In this document: positions 34,501 through 43,500 of the stretch, one piece after another
Layout of the letters: each line of letters opens with the position of its first letter
Position numbering within the stretch: the stretch's first letter is position 1
Assembly (NCBI RefSeq): GCF_000003815.2
Contig: NC_049982.1
Location: forward strand, 27,199,737 to 27,263,736
Source: Branchiostoma floridae
Taxonomy: Eukaryota; Chordata; Leptocardii; Amphioxiformes; Branchiostomatidae
Direction of reading: 5' to 3'
DNA length: 64,000 bases
Notes under the pieces: model-generated
Told to the model about the DNA's origin: nothing
The model's input: the letters and a program-made list of their open reading frames with translations, nothing else
Databases searched by the model: none
Translations under genes and position numbers: made by a program

Positions 34501-35118
34501 AATACCAGTCAGATGGACACAGGCACCTTCACCTCTCACCGACTAGGCTGCTTCCACCTGCTGGTGTATGTCCCTATCGGTAAATATCCTTTTACTCATC
34601 AGTTCTATAGTTTTTCATGTGTGTCTTTCTGTTTTTGTTTAAGTGCCATGCATGTGTTTGTATGCTTCTTTTTCTCTGAAAATCAATAAAGATTATTTTT
34701 AAAGAATATTCCTTTTTTTTCCACCTCTGGTGTAAGTGACCATTAGTAAATGTCATTTTTTGTGTTTAACTTCTTACCATATTCTTACATTATAAACCAT
34801 ACATTTCACTTCAAGTTAAGAAACTTTGTTAAAAATTCATTTCAGGCGATTGAACAGGAGGTACCTTTGTGACTAGATTTTAAACTATCTGCTCAGAACT
34901 TTTGTCAGAGGTTCTTTGAGATGAAAATTTCTTGTATGTTGACTAAAACAACACTCGATTGAGTGAGAGTGGCAGTGGTTCATTGAGGTTTTTCCCTTGT
35001 TTCGCCAGCGTGTGCGCTGCTACAGCTCCTAGCCTGGTCTCAGTTCAGCCTATGCGGCAGCAGGCTAAGATGGATCAAGTCCCAGCGGGAGGGGGGCAGC
35101 ACCTACAAGTTTGTATAG
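28591..35118 (+). CDS. MFSD13A: MFSD13A/TMEM180-type major facilitator protein
   Basis: An orphan polytopic membrane protein related to the sugar:cation symporter branch of the MFS; its substrate is not known. Coding starts at ATG 28635. Exons are 28591-28787, 29895-29974, 30215-30658, 31204-31415, 31975-32146, 34036-34229, 34454-34579 and 35009-35118, with continuous phase and about 496 aa (human about 517). Family blocks include [20 protein letters not shown] (exon 1), [11 protein letters not shown] (exon 2), [15 protein letters not shown] (exon 3), [18 protein letters not shown] (exon 4), [14 protein letters not shown] (exon 5), [20 protein letters not shown] (exon 6) and [12 protein letters not shown] (exon 8). 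A 5' UTR exon ending at 28014 carries a short upstream ORF that crosses the first splice and ends at 28607. The stop codon lies inside the first unit of a 33-bp minisatellite. Confidence 0.96.
28937..29157. mobile_element. TACTGTAAA-family TIR element, diverged
   Basis: TACTGTAAACCC at the left and the inverted GATTTACAGTA at the right bound 221 bp of non-coding sequence in MFSD13A intron 1. It is related to 33569-33777 but diverged. Confidence 0.6.
29261..29298. repeat. Perfect 38-bp palindrome
   Basis: GGTGTACTGTTGTAGTAA followed by GC and its exact inverted complement; the 38 bases equal their own reverse complement with no spacer. It lies in MFSD13A intron 1. Confidence 0.9.
29492..29818. 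mobile_element. ATGGATGACATC-family TIR element
   Basis: TATATGGATGACATCATCTG at the left and GGACATCATCCATATATCC at the right form imperfect inverted ends around AT-rich, non-coding sequence. Same family as 7622-8030 and 41771-42306. It ends less than 80 bp before MFSD13A exon 2. Confidence 0.6.
30930..31095. repeat. Short tandem repeat, AAATCTCCAGATTTT unit
   Basis: About eight diverged copies of a roughly 20-bp unit containing TCTCCAGATTTTAA. It lies in MFSD13A intron 3, about 100 bp before exon 4. Confidence 0.75.
32209..32233 (+). repeat. Duplicate of MFSD13A exon 5 end with decoy donor
   Basis: TGGGCACTCTGCTTCTTCAAGCCAG repeats the last 26 bases of exon 5 (32121-32146) with small changes. 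It is followed by a consensus GTAAGT, whereas the real exon end is followed by the weaker GTCAGC. A fragment of the TAACGCTAG MITE lies between the two copies. Use of the second donor would add about 87 nt of intron and would break the conserved exon 5-6 junction. Confidence 0.8.
32255..33356. mobile_element. TAACGCTAG-family MITE split by a nested element
   Basis: The left part 32255-32289 ends at GGGTTACCTA and the right part resumes at 33169 with TATATCCATTGTT. Joined, they restore the family consensus GGGTAACCTATATCC. The right end is CTAGTATTA at 33356. The inserted element is listed separately. It lies in MFSD13A intron 5. Confidence 0.88.
32290..33168 (+). mobile_element. 879-bp TIR element with TA duplication, copy A (nested)
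   Basis: Ends are ACATGCACTGGCATAATACC and the inverted GGTATTATGCCAATGCATGT, each flanked by TA. It is inserted in a MITE whose uninterrupted sequence is known from other copies, so the borders are exact. It holds a 61-codon ORF (32741-32926, [14 protein letters not shown]...) that is conserved in copy B at 47241-48125. A TA duplication suggests Tc1/mariner-like mobilisation; no transposase is present. Confidence 0.9.
33569..33777. mobile_element. TACTGTAAATG-family MITE
   Basis: TACTGTAAATG at the left and CATTTACAGTA at the right, with internal GTTCGCGG/CCACCG motifs also inverted near the ends. Terminal TA may be the duplicated target. It is non-coding, in MFSD13A intron 5. Relatives lie at 18734, 28937 and 60853. 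Confidence 0.8.
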
Positions 35119-35345
35119 CGGGAGGGGGGCAGCACCTACAAGTTTGTGTAGCGGGAGGGGGGCAGCACCTACAAGTTTGTGTAGCGGGAGGAGGGCAGCA
35201 CCTACAAGTTTGTGTAGCGGGAGGAGGACAGCACCTACAAGTTTGTGTAATGGTAGGTGCGCTGCACCCACAAGCACCCACAGTGGGAGGGGGCAGCATC
35301 TTCAAGTTTGTGTGTAGTGGGAGGGGGGGGGAGCACCCAGAATTT
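35086..35345. repeat. 33-bp minisatellite built from the MFSD13A C-terminal codons
   Basis: The phrase ACCTACAAGTTTGT recurs at 35101, 35134, 35167, 35200 and 35233, exactly 33 bp apart. Two or three degraded units follow to about 35345. The first unit is the genuine last 11 codons of MFSD13A including its TAG, and each later unit carries its own in-frame stop (the fifth has TAA). The array therefore lies in the 3' UTR, and copy-number change would not alter the protein. Confidence 0.92.
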
Positions 35346-35386
35346 GAAGAGCCTGCTCTTCTTTGGTTGGATCTACTTGCAAGTTT

Positions 35387-35560
35387 ACAAAAGTAACGGG
35401 TTCCGCACTGGTGTTCCAGTGCCAAATCAATGGGTCGAATCGGCCTCAGCACTGGTTTTCTAGTGCTGAAGAAACGTCAGGCTCAGCGCTGGACTTCCAG
35501 TGCTGACGACCACTTCAGCACTGGTGTTCCAGTGCTGACAGAGGAGACCGTTACTTTTGT
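35387..35560. mobile_element. 174-bp TIR element containing four tandem hairpins
   Basis: The ends ACAAAAGTAACGG and CCGTTACTTTTGT are perfect inverted repeats. Inside, four short palindromes of the form CAGCACTGG-(4-6 nt)-CCAGTGCTG occur in series at 35405-35422, 35447-35468, 35484-35505 and 35516-35537. No coding content. It follows the 33-bp minisatellite in the MFSD13A 3' flank. Confidence 0.85.
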
Positions 35561-35789
35561 ATATTTGCGATCTACTTATATTTTGGGCCTTTAAAAGGCC
35601 TCTATTTACTACATGCCTCCATTTTTCCTGTCATCTCATCCATAGTGGATGGTCAAAATGAAAGTTAAGCCATAATATGGACATCCATCTAGGAAAGCAA
35701 AAATAAGAATGGAATGGGCTAAGAAATGTGCCAACTGTAAATGATCATAACATCAGCTCTCCTAATTCTGCCGGGTACCCTAAGACTGC

Positions 35790-36006
35790 TAACGTAGTTC
35801 AATTTTATCTACAGGGTAACCTATATCCATTGTTTTTGAAAAGAATGTATTTAGGAATATCAAGTTGATGGACGGTGGTTTCAAGCTGCAACATTTTCAA
35901 AATATTACTGTTTGAAACCACCAGCTGTCAACTTGATCTCCCCAAATGCTTCTTTTCAAAAGCAATGGATATAGGTTACCCCGCAGATAAAGGTGAACTG
36001 GTGTTA
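35790..36006. mobile_element. TAACGCTAG-family MITE, copy in MFSD13A 3' flank
   Basis: TAACGTAGTTCAATTTTATC at the left and CAGATAAAGGTGAACTGGTGTTA at the right bound it, with the internal pair GACGGTGGTTTCAAGCTGCA and TGTTTGAAACCACCAGCTGTC. Near full length. Confidence 0.85.
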
Positions 36007-36327
36007 TATTTGAAGAGATTTACTTAAATGCAGTATTATTAAACCTCAAGATACGGACAGACTAAAGATATCCAGGTGTTCAAGGTTGTCTGAGAAGACC
36101 TCGAGGATGACACAGTGTTTTTAAAACGGAATTCAACTCTAGAGGCGAGAGTTCTGATTCTGCAGATAATATCATTCTGCAGATCCCCTGAAAAATAATT
36201 ATATTGCCAACTTTTTTGCTAGGCAGCAGTTTTACTCTCAGGAGCAATATTCTGCTTTAAACCCCAAGTACCCTTCAGATGAATTACAGCCATGTGTAAT
36301 ATACTGTCCTGAACAACTGTAACACTG

Positions 36328-36371
36328 GTACACCAAGGAGGTTAAAAAAGGAGGTTAACCTCCTTGGGTAC
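36328..36371. repeat. Hairpin, 16-17 bp arms
   Basis: GTACACCAAGGAGGTTA pairs with TAACCTCCTTGGGTAC across about 11 nt. The remaining 36007-37500 is AT-rich, with no gene seen. Confidence 0.7.
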
Positions 36372-37513
36372 ACAAATTTCTGAGAGTTGATATTGGCAGA
36401 GAGCCTTTGTGTAGGTACAATTGTTGATGGTTTTAAAAGATGCTTCTTAGTTTATTGCTGATATTTATTTTCAGCTATTTTAGATGCTTTCTTTACAAAA
36501 TATCCCAGAAAAGGTCAGATTTTCCTGCCACAGTGTCTAAGATAATTATGGCTCAGAGGTAAGACTGTCTGTATAGTTACTTTTATTGAGCTGTTTACAT
36601 GAACCCGTATGGTAAAAAAACTTCTCTTTGGAAGTAAACCATGTATAAAAGATTTTAATGATGTTTTTCTTAAAATATGGCAAAGAGTGAATGATGATGT
36701 ATTTATCACAGACATTCCCATGATAATTGATTTCCTGTAATGAGATTATGTTGTAATATTCTCAAACTTAGCTATTTTTCTTATAGAGTATTAAGGCAAA
36801 CGTGGAAGAAGAAAAATCTTACTTGATATTGTGTCTCACATAAGCAGGATATTTCATACATAAATGAATAGATATTTCATTATGTTGTAGGTTTTTATCA
36901 TATCTTGCATTACTTATGTTAAGACCGATTATGAAAAGAATGTCAAGTTTGAAAATGTAATAACCTCAAGGTATCATTTTAAGATCAACAAACCATGGAG
37001 GTTTTAATATTGTTTTGAAATTTTATAGCAACAAATGTATGACCTGTCACTAACATGACCTGTCAATTACTATACAATCAGACAATTTAAGTGTAATACA
37101 GCCATAATTGAGATACATATGTCCAGAAAGTACAATGTATATTGTTAACTTTGATTAAAATGCATCTTTTTATCAAGTTTGAATTCAATGCTATTTGTAC
37201 CTTCACATATTCTTTTTGCTCCCTTTCTTCATGGTTACTGAAGCCAACACCCTTTGTTGTTCGATTATGTAAAGTGGCAAGTGGCAGGACAGAGCTGGTG
37301 GGACTAGTCACCATATACATTGTGTATACTTGATGATAAATGATGGGAACTTCATACTTGTGACATGTGAACGTGGATTCAGGGTGAACATCACCATGCA
37401 TAATTTAAGTAAATGTGTTTACTAAGTCATTTACCTAAAATCCATCTCATATACTATATATTAGGTATGAGGTAGCCGAACTCTAGTTGTTGATCAATCC
37501 AGCTATACTTGTA

Positions 37514-37519
37514 TTTATT
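37514..37519 (-). terminator. AATAAA polyadenylation signal of MGLL
   Basis: TTTATT on the + strand reads AATAAA on the minus strand, 15 bp beyond the MGLL stop codon. It is close to the stop but plausible. Confidence 0.5.
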
Positions 37520-37533
37520 TTGTGTATGTTGGA

Positions 37534-40500
37534 CTAAGTGGACTTTTTCTCCGGGTTCAGCCTGGCCAACAACCAGTCCAGTATGTCTTGTTTGACCATT
37601 TCCACATCTTCAGGAGTCTCCAGTAACAAGACATGCCGACAGTTCGGGTATACCTGAGTATGTGTAGAAAAAAGATATCATCAAATGAATTGTTTATATT
37701 GAAGAAAAAAACTTTATATTTTGACCCATTCATCTACATGCATAGCTTCGCCCATGGCCTATACAATTCAATATACCTTGGGAGAGGCTCTGCTAGAACA
37801 GACTGAGGTTTCCACTGTTGTGGGCGTGGCCTCAGATCAGTTGTCAGGCAATCAGAGAAACAGATTCTTTTACCTAAAGAAAACAGCAAAACCTCAGCCC
37901 AGTTTATCAGCAGAACTTTATCGAGGAATATATCATAGGCCGCATAAAAGGAAATCAGTAGCGTAAAATGAAAAGCCGGCAGAAAATAACAAAACGCATC
38001 ATTTAGTTGAAAGATATAAAATTGTGTATGTATATAAAATTGATATCTGATTTTGAATGGTAAATGCATATATATTAAAGCAGACAGGAAAAATTATCTT
38101 GACTTTGATTTTCCCCCACAATATTTCACAGAAAAAGACATTTAAAGATTCAAATCAGCATTAGCTAAATTAACAAGAGTTAACGCCAATTCACCTTTAT
38201 CAGTGGGTTAGCCTATATCCGTTGTTTTTAAAACAGGGTATTTAAGAATACCAAATCAACCTCAAAGTGCAATATTTCAAAATTATTCTTATTCAAAATA
38301 TGTTAATCTGAAACCACCGTCCATCGAGTACTTGATATCCCTGAATAACCTGTTTTTTAAAAAAAAGGATATAGACATTTAGGGTACCCCACGAATAAAG
38401 GTGAACTAGCGCTAGCCTAAGTGCAGAGTCACCTTGATTTGCTTATCCTGGCTCCTGGCCTGGTGATATAGTTTCCACGATCCGGATACGTCGACTACCT
38501 CGTCGTCTCCCCCATGTAGCACCAAGAATGGACAATCAACCTCGGGAAGTAGACTTTGTGTTGCCAGCATTCCTGTAGAATTGTAAGACACAACGTCAAT
38601 GTCTGGTCGGAATGCCGCACATTAGGAATATTACACAGCGTTGTTATGAAGTGGTGAGGTAAACTTTATACATGTAGTTGAATCAAGTTGAAGTTTATAT
38701 CACAAGTACGTTCACAATAAAACCCATTCTCCTTCGCAGAGCCAAACTCGCGGCCTGTACATTACTCTTTGGTTTCGACTCTGCGTTTTCAGCTATTGTA
38801 GCATTTTCTCATAAATTATGTAAATGGCTCTAATGTCCGCATGTTCAACTTGTTGCACATGTTGCTACCAAATGTTGCAAGAATGGAATTTTCGTCATTT
38901 AACACTATGCTAACAATTTCTCATTAATCATGTAAATTATGCAACAATTTGCATAATTGATGTCTATCCACATTTCTCTCTTTAGTAAATTTTTTAGTTA
39001 CATATGCCATGTTTAAGTACCCTAGTCTTGATGAAATACAGTAAACTGTGCTCATTGATTATGCAAATTAGCACCTGGTTTGCATTAATAGCCCTTATTT
39101 ATGGAAGGCATCTCCGACGCTACCTACAGATCAAAAATCATGCTGATCTGTCAACCCCTTCCCAAGTTATTTCCTTTCAAAAGGATGGTGCAATTGTGCA
39201 CGTGCGGACGAATTGCTGTGTAATTTCGGGAATTTTTGCCAATCGGTTTTATCTTTAACAGTAAGCCTGATATTTCTCTCTTTTAGAGTTACATATGGTA
39301 TATTTTTTAGCATTCTAGCATGAAATGCAGTGTATTTATAAACTGTCCTGTTGTGGGCGTGGCCTCAGATCAGTTGTCAGGCAATCAGAGAAACAGATTC
39401 TTTTACCTAAAGAAAACAGCAAAACCTCAGCCCAGTTTATCAGCAGAACTTTATCGAGGAATATATCATAGGCCGCATAAAAGGAAATCAGTAGCGTAAA
39501 ATGAAAAGCCGGCAGAAAATAACAAAACGCATCATTTAGTTGAAAGATATAAAATTGTGTATGTATATAAAATTGATATCTGATTTTGAATGGTAAATGC
39601 ATATATATTAAAGCAGACAGGAAAAATTATCTTGACTTTGATTTTCCCCCACAATATTTCACAGAAAAAGACATTTAAAGATTCAAATCAGCATTAGCTA
39701 AATTAACAAGAGTTAACGCCAATTCACCTTTATCAGTGGGTTAGCCTATATCCGTTGTTTTTAAAACAGGGTATTTAAGAATACCAAATCAACCTCAAAG
39801 TGCAATATTTCAAAATTATTCTTATTCAAAATATGTTAATCTGAAACCACCGTCCATCGAGTACTTGATATCCCTGAATAACCTGTTTTTTAAAAAAAAG
39901 GATATAGACATTTAGGGTACCCCACGAATAAAGGTGAACTAGCGCTAGCCTAAGTGCAGAGTCACCTTGATTTGCTTATCCTGGCTCCTGGCCTGGTGAT
40001 ATAGTTTCCACGATCCGGATACGTCGACTACCTCGTCGTCTCCCCCATGTAGCACCAAGAATGGACAATCAACCTCGGGAAGTAGACTTTGTGTTGCCAG
40101 CATTCCTGTAGAATTGTAAGACACAACGTCAATGTCTGGTCGGAATGCCGCACATTAGGAATATTACACAGCGTTGTTATGAAGTGGTGAGGTAAACTTT
40201 ATACATGTAGTTGAATCAAGTTGAAGTTTATATCACAAGTACGTTCACAATAAAACCCATTCTCCTTCGCAGAGCCAAACTCGCGGCCTGTACATTACTC
40301 TTTGGTTTCGACTCTGCGTTTTCAGCTATTGTAGCATTTTCTCATAAATTATGTAAATGGCTCTAATGTCCGCATGTTCAACTTGTTGCACATGTTGCTA
40401 CCAAATGTTGCAAGAATGGAATTTTCGTCATTTAACACTATGCTAACAATTTCTCATTAATCATGTAAATTATGCAACAATTTGCATAATTGATGTCTAT

Positions 40501-43500
40501 CCACATTTCTCTCTTTAGTAAATTTTTTAGTTACATATGCCATGTTTAAGTACCCTAGTCTTGATGAAATACAGTAAACTGTGCTCATTGATTATGCAAA
40601 TTAGCACCTGGTTTGCATTAATAGCCCTTATTTATGGAAGGCATCTCCGACGCTACCTACAGATCAAAAATCATGCTGATCTGTCAACCCCTTCCCAAGT
40701 TATTTCCTTTCAAAAGGATGGTGCAATTGTGCACGTGCGGACGAATTGCTGTGTAATTTCGGGAATTTTTGCCAATCGGTTTTATCTTTAACAGTAAGCC
40801 TGATATTTCTCTCTTTTAGAGTTACATATGGTATATTTTTTAGCATTCTAGCATGAAATGCAGTGTATTTATAAACTGTCCTCATTAATTATGCAAATTA
40901 GCCCCTGATTTACATGATTAGCATTTTATTATGTAAGGTAACTATCTACATTCCAAATATGAAGATCCGTCAAGCCATTTCCGAGTTATTCCCCTCTAAA
41001 GGGATGATTCAACTACACATGCTTATAGAAAAATTCCTGACATGCCTGCGGAATTTGGGGAATTCTTGTCAAACGGACGCTCTCTATACTATTAGGCTAG
41101 CCCCTGAGGCGTCGCCAAAAACGCAACCGTATTCAAAAGAAAGAAAGACCACACGCTTCTCAACAACAACACAATTATTCCTCTGCAATCACAGCTCAGA
41201 TCTATGTGTCTTTGCCAAGTTTATCAAATTTTCTCTCTATTGTCTAATACTTCCCAGAGAACCCTTGTAACCTGCATCCCGCAGGACAGGTCAGGGAGCA
41301 GGTAAAGTTAAATAAAATATGAATTCAGGCTACAACACACACAAACACGCGCGCGCGCGCACGCACGCACAGATACATGCACACACACGCGGACGCACGC
41401 ACACACACATGGAAATACGCAAACAACACACACGCACGCAAACAACACACACGCACGCAAACTACGCACACGCACGCAAACAACACACACGCACGCAAAC
41501 AACACACACGCACGCAAACTACGCACACGCACGCAAACAACACACACGCACGCAAACAACACACACGCACGCAAACAACACACACGCACGGAAACTACGC
41601 ACACGCACGCACACACACACACACACACACACACGACGTCGAAAATTCCATACCGTATAAAAATTTCATTCCTATGCGCATTGTGCGTACTCCTTGAGAT
41701 ACCAATGGGTCCTCTACATACGTTTTGAGCTGAAAAACAAATACAACAAAGTCAGTAAATAATTATAAGGCCACTGCAAGTAAATTTTATGGATGACATC
41801 CTCCAGGGACTCCAAATTTAGTGAGATAGCGCGGGAAAAAAACAAGGCGGGCCAAAAATGACAAGATTCCTACATATTCAAATTTTGAGATCATAAACCT
41901 TACAAAACAATTATCGAGGTGACAAAACATGATATCACAAGCAACAGATCTTTTATTCCTGTATTCAACATCATTACCTGTCCTTGTAGTTGTGTATCCA
42001 TCCCCATTCATCAATAACTTTAAAGTCAAGAACGATTGTGGAAAGAGCTTGTCCTACCATCATTGTCATACCAACAAATCCTGAAAAAAGTTTGTCATAC
42101 TATCACGGGTAGCAAGTATACTGGATATTCATATGCGATTGAACACCTTATAAACTGTCTACATATGCCATAAAACACAAACAATTGCAAGACATTCATG
42201 ACATATTTGTCAATTTGCGGCATGTTGATTTTCTTGTTTTTTATTTTCAAATCAGCCGAAAATTAACGCGCGCGCTGATGTCATCCATAAAATTTACTTG
42301 CTGTGGTCTAACATGCAAAAACATGAATGATGCACCACTTGGAATGCCATCATTGTAATTTTTTACGTTTTTTAGAAGGTTATGTTTTCGGTAGCGTATG
42401 TGTGTGCGTCAATGCATATATCTGTGTATGTATGCTTGTGGATTGACAGTATAACTCTAGATGGCCTAGATGTATTGTACTGATGTTTGGTATGTGGGTT
42501 GGTAACCTTGAAATTGAGATATTGTGCCCCCTAGCGGTTTGTTACAGTAATGCGACGGAACGTCCTGTTTTGATATCTCGAGTTCTTGACATGCTACGGT
42601 CGTGATTTTTTAGGGGTCGTAATTTTTTTTTATCGGGGGGAGGGCAGCAGGTAAGTGGTGTAGGTTCTGGTCCCCTTGCAGCTTATTTTTGGAACTGCAG
42701 GAGCCGGTTTAGTGTCAGACTTATATTGTTTGACGGATTGTCATGATTTTGGTGAGTGGAAAGCTTAAGTGATAAATACCTTTTCATTGTCCTTGGTAAG
42801 TTGGTCTGGACAGAGACCCCACTGTTCCATATTTGGTAATATCTTGGAGACGACCCATACCAGGGCCCGCTGGAAACGATGGAACGGATGAGTAAAGAAT
42901 GATATGGATTTGATGAAGACGTCACTGATTTCGAGAAATACAATCTAATCATATCAAGAATGACAATAACTTCTTTCCACACTATCTTTCTCATCTGAAA
43001 ATGGAGGAGAATGGAGGAAAACTAAAAAGGCAACATTTGCGAGCAAATACACAATAGTCAACTTCTAGCCTAGCAAAATACTGTTAACGTCTAGCCTTAC
43101 AAACTTCTCTTGTTGTGACCAGCCCTTCCAATTGTGTCCTGCCACTTGCTACATAATGTAATCGAACAGTACAGGGTGTCTGCTAGACTGCTACTATACC
43201 AGTAACCATGGTGACAGTCGTCTTGTCACTGGCCTTATTTGCTCGGAACGCCGGAAGAAGGGCAAGAAGAAGAAGAGGAAGAAATGGGGAAAAAACAATA
43301 TGTTTCCCTTCCATGTGGGTAAACATAACATACAAATGAGTAGGAACAGGTGACGGCGTTCTCAATAGCGGGTGACGTCAGCACCATCCCGGCGAACTGA
43401 CCCGGACGCTTGCATGCTGCAACTATCGCCGCACAGCCTCCCTGTGGGGGACAGAATTTGTATAGAAAACAAAATAAACCCTTCTTCGACCGATATACGA

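Noticed and set aside
35111-35463. Gly/Arg-rich ORFs after MFSD13A
   Set aside because: They arise from the 33-bp repeat in other frames; the authentic frame stops at 35118.
39004-40791. Repeated 84-aa ORF (39004-39258, 40537-40791) as a gene family
   Set aside because: Both copies belong to the 1533-bp tandem duplication; the sequence is AT-rich intron with no motif.
41308-41697. Cys/Val-rich and His/Thr/Arg-rich ORFs on both strands
   Set aside because: Product of the CA-rich minisatellite in MGLL intron 6.
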